A stretch of DNA of 64,000 nt from Deltaproteobacteria bacterium (lineage in GTDB: Bacteria > Desulfobacterota > Desulfarculia > Adiutricales > Adiutricaceae), in NCBI GenBank assembly GCA_031264185.1, contig JAISEL010000037.1, positions 31,159 to 95,158 on the forward strand, read 5' to 3'. The notes beneath the pieces are model-generated. The model did not search any database, was not told the origin of the DNA, and was given only the letters and a program-made list of their open reading frames with translations. The number at the start of each line of letters is the position of its first letter. Within the stretch, counting starts at the first letter, position 1. A program made the translations under genes and the position numbers. Positions 9,817 to 17,678 of the stretch are shown here, one piece after another.

Positions 9817-10751
9817 CCCATACTCCCGTCTGCCGTCTCTGCGGGCAGGGCCCTTTGGAGCCCCGCCTGGTTTTTCGCGCCCCGACTTATTCTTTATCCG
9901 GGGATTTTTATCTGGTGGCCTGCTCTAAGTGCGGAACCTGGCAGATTAATCCCCATCCGGGCCAGAAACTGTGTCAGGCTTATTTCTCCCGGCCGGAACT
10001 GTGGGCCGAAGGCTTGGATCCTGACAATAACCCGGTCTCACCGGTTAAAAGAGCTGAGGAAAGACTTAAAGAATATATTATCTATGCCAGGGCTGTGAAT
10101 CATTTTTTACCAAAAGGCGGTCTGGTCATGGATATAGGGGCCGGAACCGGCTTAATGCTGTCTTTAATCCCCGATTCTTTTTCCAGACTGGCCATTGAAC
10201 CTAATCAGGAGGCAGCCGAGGTAGCCAGAAGCCGGGGGCTGGAAGTTGTCAGAGAGTGGGCCGAAAATTTAAATTTTTCTCATAAACCCCTGTCTGGCCT
10301 TATTTTTAACCAGGCCTTAGACCATCTGCCCAGACCGGATATAATATTAAACCGTACTTTAAACCGCCTCACTCCCGGGGGTCTTATTTTAATTACCGGA
10401 CTTATTAATCCCTTATCTCTGCCTGCCCGGCTCTACGGCCAGGGACACCGCCTGTGGAATCCTTTCCATCAGATATATCCGCCTCTTTCGGCTGTTCAAA
10501 GCGTTCTGGCGGCCTACGGTCTGGAGACTGTCGGGGTCTGGCGGCCTTATTTCAATACGCCTTACGGAAACACCGTAAAACTTATAGCTGATTTTTTTAA
10601 GCTTATGGGGGCCCTGTTCATCCGGCCCAAAGGAGCCGTATCTCCGCCCTGGCCGGGCAGTACCTATTCTCTTCTGGCCCGGAAAAAAGTTCTCTTTAAA
10701 CCTCTGTCCGCCCGCTCTCCCCAGGCCGCGCCCATAGGCTCCGCCTATTAA
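9801..10751 (+). CDS. Zinc-finger class I SAM methyltransferase
   Basis: A 316-residue protein. The N-terminus has two Cys pairs (CRLCG at about 11-15 and CSKCG at about 42-46) forming a likely zinc ribbon, as in sugar C-methyltransferase-like families. A SAM-binding core follows with MDIGAGTGLMLSL (about 110-122), FNQALDHLPRPD and LTPGGLILITG. The C-terminal region is hydrophobic (VKLIADFFKLMGALF). The start is GTG 9801, overlapping the preceding methyltransferase by 16 bp; a second GTG at 9807 is possible. Context suggests a glycan-modifying methyltransferase. The zinc ribbon followed by a methyltransferase fold is clear; the substrate is not. Confidence 0.8.
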   Translation: MAVELTHTPVCRLCGQGPLEPRLVFRAPTYSLSGDFYLVACSKCGTWQINPHPGQKLCQAYFSRPELWAEGLDPDNNPVSPVKRAEERLKEYIIYARAVNHFLPKGGLVMDIGAGTGLMLSLIPDSFSRLAIEPNQEAAEVARSRGLEVVREWAENLNFSHKPLSGLIFNQALDHLPRPDIILNRTLNRLTPGGLILITGLINPLSLPARLYGQGHRLWNPFHQIYPPLSAVQSVLAAYGLETVGVWRPYFNTPYGNTVKLIADFFKLMGALFIRPKGAVSPPWPGSTYSLLARKKVLFKPLSARSPQAAPIGSAY

Positions 10752-10778
10752 GCAGTACATTAACCCAGAGGAAACTCA

Positions 10779-12473
10779 ATGTCTTTAGCCATTCACAACC
10801 GGGCCGGAATATACAGGCCCGGCCAGGGCCCAGAAATATTTTTAGCCCACGGCCGCGTTTTTACCCCGACTGACGACAGCTGCCATGATCTCTTTCGCCG
10901 CCTGGCCAGTGATCCTCAAATCCTAAACGATTTGGAATCCGATTTAAGTCTGGCCTTCTACCGCCCCGAGGACGACAGCCTGATCCTGATCCGGGACGCC
11001 TGCGGGGCCACACCTCTCTTTTTGGCCAAAACTCCTGAGGGAGACTGGGGCCTGGCTTTTACTCTGGCCGATCTTTTTAATTTACTGGGCCGGGTGCCGG
11101 ACATAAACGAAGAAACTTTCTATGATTTTCTGGCCACCCATTACCGGTATATCTTCCGAGAGCCCCAAAGAACATTTCACCGGGGGGTTATCCAGATTCC
11201 GGCCGGACATTACGCGGTCATAAACCGTCACGGACTTTCAGTTAAACCCTGGCTGAAACTGACTTTTGACCCCGAGGCCTCGAAAATGGATATCTCTGAG
11301 GCCGGACAGAAATATTTAACCCTGCTCAAAGAAAATGTCCGATGGCGCTTACAAGCCCTGTCGCCGGAGAATCTGGCTTTCAGTATATCTTCGGGCATGG
11401 ACAGCAGCACCGTGGCCTCCCTGGCCGCCAGCATCATAGGGCCCGTTGAGACCTGGTTTATGGCTTATAAAGATCAGGCCCACAGTCCTTACGACGAAAC
11501 GAAGGGGGTCAAGGCTCTAATCCAGGATAAAGGCTGGACCTTAAACCGCCTGTCCCTGTCTTCCCCTGATTTATTAAAAGAAACTTCTTCTCTTTTGGCC
11601 AAAACCCGGGCCCCCATAATTACGGTCACCTGGCTGGCCCATTATGTCCTGGCCAAAGCCGCCGCCCAGACCGGCTATAAGTTCCTTTTCTCCGGTTTAG
11701 GCGGCGATGAGTCTCTGGCCGGGGAGTTTGAGCACTTTTTTCTTTTCTTTGCTGATCTTAAAAGCCGGGGGCAGACCGATCTTCTGAATGAAGAAACCAG
11801 GGCCTGGATTAAACTTCACGATCACCGTGTTTTTAAAAAAAGCCCCCAGGTCCGGGACGACTGGTTTGACCGCAACCTGGACTTTAAGTCCGGTGAAATA
11901 AAAGTTGACCAGATCCGCTATCAGGCTTACCGGAGGTTCTTTGAGCCCGGATGGGTGGAAGCTCTGGAAAAGAGAATCCCCCCGCCGCCCATGCCCAGAC
12001 CGTATCCCTATTTTCTGTCCAACCGCCTGTATCAGGAGATGAATTACGAAACGTCTCCGCCCACTTTGTGGAGTGAGACTTTAAGCTCACAGGCCGGGGG
12101 TATTAAAGGCATCTTTCCTATGGCCAGTCCCCGCCTTTTCCGGCTGGCTTTGAGTCTGCCCGGCACGTTTAAGTACCGAAACGGTGTCACTAAAATGTTC
12201 CTGAGGCTGGCTACCCGGGATCTATTGCCAGACTCTACCCGTCTTAATCCGGTCAAAACCGGTTTTAACGCCCCTTTAGATCTCTGGCTGCAGGACTACC
12301 GTCTGGCCAAAGAGGTCCTCGATCTTTTAACGGACGGTCCTTTATGCCGTCTGGGCTGGCTTAAAAAAGGCGCTCCGGAAGAACTGGTGACAGCCCACTT
12401 AAAAGGTGAGGCCAATTATATGATGCTCCTGTGGCCTTTAATTGTGACCAGTCTTTTTTTGGAGGGCAAATAA
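10779..12473 (+). CDS. Asparagine-synthase-like ATP-dependent amidotransferase lacking the glutaminase Cys
   Basis: A 564-residue protein with the two-domain layout of asparagine synthetase B. The N-terminal Ntn-type domain (about 1-180) lacks the essential Cys at position 2 (it begins MSLAIHN), so glutamine hydrolysis is not expected. The synthetase domain has the ATP-binding P-loop SISSGMDSSTVAS (about residue 205) and FLFSGLGGDESLAG, typical of Asn_synthase. Family members of this kind act in surface-polysaccharide or secondary-metabolite clusters and may use ammonia or form amides or lactams. It is the last gene of the glycan-like operon, 27 bp after the methyltransferase, with a GAGGAAA ribosome binding site before ATG 10779. 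Confidence 0.82.
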   Translation: MSLAIHNRAGIYRPGQGPEIFLAHGRVFTPTDDSCHDLFRRLASDPQILNDLESDLSLAFYRPEDDSLILIRDACGATPLFLAKTPEGDWGLAFTLADLFNLLGRVPDINEETFYDFLATHYRYIFREPQRTFHRGVIQIPAGHYAVINRHGLSVKPWLKLTFDPEASKMDISEAGQKYLTLLKENVRWRLQALSPENLAFSISSGMDSSTVASLAASIIGPVETWFMAYKDQAHSPYDETKGVKALIQDKGWTLNRLSLSSPDLLKETSSLLAKTRAPIITVTWLAHYVLAKAAAQTGYKFLFSGLGGDESLAGEFEHFFLFFADLKSRGQTDLLNEETRAWIKLHDHRVFKKSPQVRDDWFDRNLDFKSGEIKVDQIRYQAYRRFFEPGWVEALEKRIPPPPMPRPYPYFLSNRLYQEMNYETSPPTLWSETLSSQAGGIKGIFPMASPRLFRLALSLPGTFKYRNGVTKMFLRLATRDLLPDSTRLNPVKTGFNAPLDLWLQDYRLAKEVLDLLTDGPLCRLGWLKKGAPEELVTAHLKGEANYMMLLWPLIVTSLFLEGK

Positions 12474-12727
12474 TATTTTTTGCGTCTCAAATTAACAGGT
12501 AACTGACCTAAACTAACAATTTTTTGACTTAAAAACAGTAAAACCATACCAGGACCTGTGCCCGGAAACCGCTGCCTGCGGCCTTTTGGTCAAGCAAACC
12601 TTCGGCCTTCATTCTTATAGCTATTGAAACTTAATTTCATTTACAATATAATGGTCTAAAACCATGGCCTTAAGGCCAAAGGTCTGACCGTGATTTTAGT
12701 TCTATACCTTAAATACGAGTCCGGATT

Positions 12728-14071
12728 TTGAAGAGCAGTACTGTCATCTTTGGCCGGATATTTCTGTGGGCTTTATTTGCTTCCGCAGGCGCTCTAATCC
12801 TGTTTTTTATTCTGATTAACTTACGGGGCGACGCTTTGGACAAAAGTCTGGCTGAAGCTCACCTGACTTGGACTTTAGCCGATCGGATGTCCGACTTAGG
12901 CTGGGAGGCGGCCGAGTCTTTGTTCCGCCTCCCCAGTCTGACTCAGGATGCTTTATGGCTGGAAGATGAGGCTGGAGGCACTGTTTTGGGTCTTCCAAAC
13001 CCATTATTTTCTCTGGCCCAAAGAGTAAAACTGCCGGTTAAAAACAGTTTCGGGAACCTGACTTTATGGGAAAACGGCCAAAATATCTTAATTAAGGCTA
13101 AAGTCAGCCTGGATAATAAAACTTTCTGGCTGCTCCGGCTTCAAACCGCCACCCAACCCCTTAGTCAGGGGGAAATAATATTTTTCGGGTTCTTTTCTTT
13201 TTTAGCCTCAGGGTCGGCTTTCGGCTGTATCCTGGCTAAAAGAGCCGTCAATCCCATAATTAAAATGTCCAAAGAAATAGTTCCCCTGACCAAAGGGGAC
13301 CATAACTTAAGGATCAGTCTCCCGTCGGACCCGATCCTGTCATCTCTTGGGGCTGATATTAATATACTGGTCCGGACAATCGGCCGTCTGAATGACCAAA
13401 ATATGTTTTTAAGTCAGGCTCTTTCTTACTGCCGGACCTATCTGGCTAACGGCCTCCTTATGAGTCATCTGACAGAGACTGCGGCCCAGCCCGGAACTTT
13501 GCCCAGGGAGCCCGAAAAACTGGACCGGTTTTTAAGCGACTCTCTTTTGATCTATAAACTGGATACCCAACCAGAGGCCTTTAAATTAGAGCCCGTCACT
13601 CTGTCGGCTCTGACTTTTGAACTTGTCTGCCGCTACCGGGACTTAGGACGGGAAAAAGGATGGACCTTAAACTCCCAGGTCGGCTCTGATCTGGTCATCA
13701 GGGCCAATTACGAGCTGGCTTACCTTATGGTAGCTGACTTACTCGAACTTGCCGCCCTTGGCAGCCCGGAGCCGGTTAACCTTGATTTGAAAAGAAGCCG
13801 GGAAAACATCCTCCTGTCCGTGGACTACAGCCACCCTTACCTTTCCTCCGAAGCCCTGGAAGAACTGTTCAGTCCGGATTTTCACCTGCCGCCCGAACAG
13901 GGCGTAAACGGCGAAAAGCCCCCTCTGACTCTGGCTGTTGTCCGGCGCATAGCCGAGCTGTTTAAAGCCGAAGTCAAAGCTGAAAACGCTCCCAGGCCGG
14001 ACGGCAACTCTTTGAGGCTCCATTTTCTCTTTCCCGATCTGGGCCACTTTCCTTATCCGGCTGCTGACTAA
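12728..14071 (+). CDS. Degenerate membrane sensor histidine-kinase-like protein
   Basis: A 447-residue protein starting at TTG 12728. A transmembrane helix near 7-30, a periplasmic stretch of about 110 residues and a second helix near 148-170 are followed by a HAMP-like segment (AKRAVNPIIKMSKEIVPLT). The rest has the length and order of a DHp plus HATPase unit, but the usual phosphoacceptor box is absent (LSQALSYCRTYLANGLL sits where HELRTPL would be), and the ATP-lid glycine motifs are replaced (VDYSHPYLSSEALEELF instead of DNGxG). It is probably a catalytically dead kinase or a scaffold. No response regulator gene is adjacent. Family assignment rests on architecture. Confidence 0.55.
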   Translation: MKSSTVIFGRIFLWALFASAGALILFFILINLRGDALDKSLAEAHLTWTLADRMSDLGWEAAESLFRLPSLTQDALWLEDEAGGTVLGLPNPLFSLAQRVKLPVKNSFGNLTLWENGQNILIKAKVSLDNKTFWLLRLQTATQPLSQGEIIFFGFFSFLASGSAFGCILAKRAVNPIIKMSKEIVPLTKGDHNLRISLPSDPILSSLGADINILVRTIGRLNDQNMFLSQALSYCRTYLANGLLMSHLTETAAQPGTLPREPEKLDRFLSDSLLIYKLDTQPEAFKLEPVTLSALTFELVCRYRDLGREKGWTLNSQVGSDLVIRANYELAYLMVADLLELAALGSPEPVNLDLKRSRENILLSVDYSHPYLSSEALEELFSPDFHLPPEQGVNGEKPPLTLAVVRRIAELFKAEVKAENAPRPDGNSLRLHFLFPDLGHFPYPAAD

Positions 14072-14576
14072 AAGCCGTCTGAGGCGAATTAGCCATACAG
14101 AGTTTATGCCCAGATCTAAACATAACCGTCCAGGCCCTGTTTTAACCAGATCTTTAATTACCGGCGCCGCATCCAGCCAAAAATCACCACTTCATAATGG
14201 AAATTTGATTGTTTATGTCTTTCTGTCAGGCCATAACTTCGCACTTCATGTATTCAAGCCGGGAATCCGTCGGTTCAAGCCATGGCTTGACTGAAGACTG
14301 AGCTCCGCTTAAGCAGGTTCATCCGTTTTCACATTCATGAGGCTGTATGCCTGAGAGTGAAAAGGAATGGTCTCCAAATTCCGAAGTCAGGAATGCTTAT
14401 TCAGCGGCAATAACAGTCTTTTTCGTATTCAGGACTTTGGTGTCAAAATTAAGTTTGTTCACTTAAATTTCAGTGCTATAATAAGGAAAATTTGGCTCCT
14501 GGTGGCTGCCTGACCTGAACTGTCTTCAGCCTGCCTATCATATTTTTACCGGTCTTTAGGTTCCGGGGAGTGGCCA
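14072..14576. other. Intergenic region, no gene seen
   Basis: About 500 bp between the kinase-like gene and the YbjQ-like gene. One short frame (14106-14294 +) has no ribosome binding site and no recognisable product. A TATAAT-like element (TGCTATAATAAGG near 14474) could serve the downstream gene as a promoter -10, with TTGTTCAC-type sequence some 20 bp upstream. Confidence 0.4.
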
Positions 14577-15137
14577 ATGTCCAAATTCTGCGTCAACTGC
14601 GGCATCAATATCAGTCCTTTTACCGGGGCCATGGAACAAAACCCGGCCAAACTTGAGCAGCTGAGGAAATGGAATGTCTATGTACCCGAACCTCTCTGTG
14701 TCAGCTGTTTCAGTAACTTCCTGACCAAAGCCGAGACCAGATACGGATCTGATTTCGTGTACGAAGAAGATCCTCCCAAGGTTTTTCTGGAAAAACTTTA
14801 TCAGAAGATCAATAAGATTGAGGTCTTTACCTTTAATCCGTTTAATGAAGAGGGGGCCTACCGTAACCTGGGCCTGGTCTCAGGTTACGCCACCATAGGG
14901 ACAAGTTTTCTGACCAGTCTCGTTTCCTCCATTGATGATTTTTTAGGTGAGGATTCCAAAGTCTACAATGACAAAATGTCCGAAGCCGAGGCGGCCTGCC
15001 TTTATAAACTTAAAACCAGGGCCCACGCTTTGGGCGCCACCGCCGTCATCGCCCTTTCGGTGACCTTCACTGAGCTGACTTTAGGTCATGGTATGCTCAT
15101 GTTAGGCATGATCGGGACAGCGGTCACGACCCACTGA
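14577..15137 (+). CDS. YbjQ/UPF0145-like protein with N-terminal zinc ribbon
   Basis: A 186-residue protein. The N-terminus holds two Cys pairs (FCVNCGINIS at 4-13 and LCVSCF near 40), a probable zinc ribbon. The C-terminal half has the UPF0145/YbjQ pattern: a beta strand (GLVSGYATIGTSF), a Glu/Asp-rich helix and ALGATAVIALSVTFTEL. YbjQ-type proteins are small, widespread, often annotated as heavy-metal-binding, and of unproven function. ATG 14577 follows GGGGAGTGG. The gene ends 3 bp before uppP and is probably co-transcribed with it. The zinc-ribbon fusion is visible; the role is unknown. Confidence 0.7.
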   Translation: MSKFCVNCGINISPFTGAMEQNPAKLEQLRKWNVYVPEPLCVSCFSNFLTKAETRYGSDFVYEEDPPKVFLEKLYQKINKIEVFTFNPFNEEGAYRNLGLVSGYATIGTSFLTSLVSSIDDFLGEDSKVYNDKMSEAEAACLYKLKTRAHALGATAVIALSVTFTELTLGHGMLMLGMIGTAVTTH

Positions 15138-15140
15138 GCC

Positions 15141-15962
15141 ATGGCCCCTGTTACCGTGGTTTTAATTCTCGGTCTTGTCCAGGGACTGGGAGAGTTTCTG
15201 CCCATATCATCTTCTGGCCATCTGGTTTTAGCTCAGGCTTACCTGGGTTTAGACGAACCGGAAATCTTTTTTGACCTGGTGCTCCACTTAGGCACCTTAC
15301 TGGCTGTCATCTATTTTTACCGGTCCTGCTTAGTCGATCTTATAAGAGCCGTACGGCTTCTGCCAGGGGCTGTAATTCATCCCTCCAGGTTTGCAGCCTA
15401 TTACCGCTTAAGGCCTGATTTTCATCTGGGAATTTTAATACTGGTCGGCTGTGTGCCCACAGCTTTAATCGGCTTAATTTTCCAGGACACTTTCGAAGCC
15501 CTTTTTGCCTCACCCAGGGCAGTGGGTTTTGCCCTTTTAATCACAGCCTTATTTATTGGGGCGACCGTCAAAGCTCCCCTGGCCAAAATCTTAACCCCCC
15601 AGGCTATGACCATAAAAATGGCCCTGGCCATAGGTCTTATCCAGGGACTGGCCATTACTCCCGGACTTTCCCGAAGCGGTCTGACCATCGGCCTGGGGCT
15701 TTTTTTAGGCTTAGAGAACGCTTTAGCCGCCAGGTATTCCTTTTTACTGTCCATTCCGGCTATTTTAGGCGGCCTTTTGCTGACCGCCCATAAATCCCTG
15801 GCCACCTCTTTCGGGACCCCGGAAATTATAGCCGGATTTTTGGCGGCCTTAGCTACGGGCTATCTGGCTTTATGGTTTTTAGTCAGAATCATAAAACCCG
15901 GCCGGCTGGCGTTTTTCGCTCCTTGGTGCGCTCTGGTGGGTCTTTTGGCGGTTATTTTCTGA
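15141..15962 (+). CDS. uppP: UppP/BacA undecaprenyl-diphosphatase
   Basis: A 273-residue polytopic membrane protein with the two diagnostic motifs of the BacA family: GLGEFLPISSSGHLVLA near the N-terminus (the Glu- and Ser-rich active-site motif) and PGLSRSGLTIGLGLFLG around residue 175. It dephosphorylates undecaprenyl pyrophosphate at the inner membrane, recycling the lipid carrier for peptidoglycan, LPS O-antigen and other glycans. It begins 3 bp after the YbjQ-like gene and is followed at 18 bp by a heptose cytidylyltransferase, consistent with an envelope-synthesis operon. Length matches the family. Confidence 0.95.
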   Translation: MAPVTVVLILGLVQGLGEFLPISSSGHLVLAQAYLGLDEPEIFFDLVLHLGTLLAVIYFYRSCLVDLIRAVRLLPGAVIHPSRFAAYYRLRPDFHLGILILVGCVPTALIGLIFQDTFEALFASPRAVGFALLITALFIGATVKAPLAKILTPQAMTIKMALAIGLIQGLAITPGLSRSGLTIGLGLFLGLENALAARYSFLLSIPAILGGLLLTAHKSLATSFGTPEIIAGFLAALATGYLALWFLVRIIKPGRLAFFAPWCALVGLLAVIF

Positions 15963-15979
15963 TTCACTACGGAAAGTCC

Positions 15980-16468
15980 ATGCGTTTTTGGGATAAAATA
16001 ACAACTCAGGAGCAGGCCGCATTATGGCGGACCGAACTTTTGGCTTTAAAAAAAGTTCTGGTCATGACGAACGGCTGCTTTGATCTGCTCCATCCAGGAC
16101 ATCTCTGTTATCTCGAAGAGGCCAGACAGTTAGGTGACTATCTTCTGGTGGCCGTTAACAGCGATGATTCCATTTCCCGGCTAAAAGGCCCCCAAAGACC
16201 TATCCGCCCTGAAAAGGAAAGATGCCTGATGCTGGCCGGTTTGGAGATGGTCAGTCGGGTAGTCTTATTTTCCGAAGACACGCCATTTAATCTAATTGAA
16301 CTCCTGAAACCGGATATTCTGGTTAAAGGCGGCGACTGGCCTCCAGACAAAATTGTCGGCGGCCCGGAGACTCTGGCCAGAGGTGGTCTGGTCAGATCCC
16401 TAAGTCTCCTTGACGGTTATTCAACCACTAATCTTATTGAGAATATTTTAGCTCGAAACGCCGGGTAA
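15980..16468 (+). CDS. rfaE2: RfaE2/HldE C-terminal-type cytidylyltransferase
   Basis: A 162-residue nucleotidyltransferase. It shows the TNGCFDLLHPGHLCYLEEA motif (HxGH signature, about residues 27-45), VAVNSDDSISRLKGP and the family-typical RPIRPEKERCLMLAGLEMV, and DILVKGGDW. In HldE/RfaE this domain converts D-glycero-beta-manno-heptose 1-phosphate to the ADP-activated form for LPS core; here it is a stand-alone protein. The longer in-frame upstream extension (from 15872) overlaps uppP and is rejected because ATG 15980 follows GGAAAG and gives the normal N-terminus. The next gene starts 3 bp later. Confidence 0.9.
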   Translation: MRFWDKITTQEQAALWRTELLALKKVLVMTNGCFDLLHPGHLCYLEEARQLGDYLLVAVNSDDSISRLKGPQRPIRPEKERCLMLAGLEMVSRVVLFSEDTPFNLIELLKPDILVKGGDWPPDKIVGGPETLARGGLVRSLSLLDGYSTTNLIENILARNAG

Positions 16469-16471
16469 ACT

Positions 16472-17407
16472 GTGGCCAAACCGTCCAGTCCTGATTTTTA
16501 CGCTATTTTGGGAGTCCGCGAGGATGCCTCCGGCGAGCAGCTCCGGGAGGCTTATCTGCGTCTGGCAAAAAAGTATCATCCGGACAAAAACCCTGATAAA
16601 CCTCAGTTTGCCGAACTTTTTAAAAGCATCTCCGAAGCGTATGCCGTCTTAAGGGAAGCCCAGACTAGAGCCCGATACGACCGGCTCAGAAAAAAGTTTC
16701 AAAAACCGAAAGCGGACGTCAGACCCAAAACAACCGTCAAACCGGCTCCTAAACCGGGACCGGCCGCCAAAGGCCCCGCTGCCGGCCAGAGCAGGACTAA
16801 ATCTCAAACCGCCGAGACCAAAGCCAAAGCCGCCGAAGCTCAAAAGACAAGGTCTCAGACTCAAACTCAGGCTAAGACCCAAGCCCAGGCCAAAAATCAG
16901 GCCAATAGCCAGACCGGCCAAGGCCCCAAAACAGGAACCGCTTCGGAAAGTTCGGCCGAGAGCATTTTAGAAAATTTCCTGACCCAGCTTTTTAAAACAA
17001 GGACCGGCAGGAGCGCTCTCCAAAAAACTCAGGGGGATCTTTCCAAAGAAGGTCTGGGGGTGACCATAGACCGCTTAAGCCGCCATAAAGTGGCCGGCTC
17101 CCCTAAAGGAAAAAAATCCCTGATGCATAAAGTGGCCAGGGCGCTCAAGGAATTTTTCTCTCCTTCAGGCCAGTCTCAGACGGTTTATGACGTCGCCCAT
17201 AAACTGGCCGTCTCGCCCCATTTTGCCAAAGCAGGGACCACAATCACCATAAGCTACCTGAGGGATAACAATCAGAACCACAGCCTTGAAGTCAATGTTC
17301 CGCCGGGAATAACGGATCAGACTAAACTTCGGATGCCCGGGGCGGGGCACTTAAAACCCGACCGCACCCGGGGCGATTTAATCCTGACCGTCAATATCGT
17401 CTCCTGA
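16472..17407 (+). CDS. J-domain co-chaperone with low-complexity linker
   Basis: A 311-residue protein starting at GTG 16472. Residues about 5-72 form a J domain with the HPD tripeptide (KYHPDKNPDKP) that stimulates DnaK ATPase. A Lys/Ala/Gln/Thr-rich linker (about 75-150, with runs such as TKAKAAEAQKTRSQTQ) connects to a C-terminal substrate-binding-like fold ending LRMPGAGHLKPDRTRGDLIL, resembling the last beta-sandwich of DnaJ C. The Cys-rich zinc domain of canonical DnaJ is absent, so this is a CbpA-like or specialised class. It follows rfaE2 by 3 bp. A decayed copy of its 3' end lies at 21155-21368, on the far side of the receptor 1 cassette. Confidence 0.85.
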   Translation: MAKPSSPDFYAILGVREDASGEQLREAYLRLAKKYHPDKNPDKPQFAELFKSISEAYAVLREAQTRARYDRLRKKFQKPKADVRPKTTVKPAPKPGPAAKGPAAGQSRTKSQTAETKAKAAEAQKTRSQTQTQAKTQAQAKNQANSQTGQGPKTGTASESSAESILENFLTQLFKTRTGRSALQKTQGDLSKEGLGVTIDRLSRHKVAGSPKGKKSLMHKVARALKEFFSPSGQSQTVYDVAHKLAVSPHFAKAGTTITISYLRDNNQNHSLEVNVPPGITDQTKLRMPGAGHLKPDRTRGDLILTVNIVS

Positions 17408-17678
17408 GCCCATACCCTGGATTCCGGGCGGTACACGGCGGTAAAAGTTTGACATTAATACCATTTTCACATAAAACAATAAAAAATTGCTGTTCGTCAT
17501 ATTAGGGGCAACTCAAAAACATGCATTAAACGTTCACAGTTCAATGCTCGTCACCGGCCCTGGAGAAACCGGCCTGTGCCCATTGACCGCAGCAAGCCGG
17601 TTTATCCAAAATATGATCTTGATTTTTAAGGTAAAAACCGGATATCAAGCTCCTGTTAAGCCAGCGCAGAAATTTAAC
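17408..17678. other. Region between the J-protein and receptor 1
   Basis: The two genes converge here. A GGCCGGT-type hairpin (near 17556-17573: CACCGGCCC…ACCGGCC) could act in transcript 3'-end formation, but no U-run follows. No gene is seen. Confidence 0.4.

Noticed and set aside
15872..15979. Longer N-terminus of the cytidylyltransferase overlapping uppP
   Set aside because: The upstream stretch is uppP read in another frame; ATG 15980 has its own ribosome binding site and gives the family-normal start.
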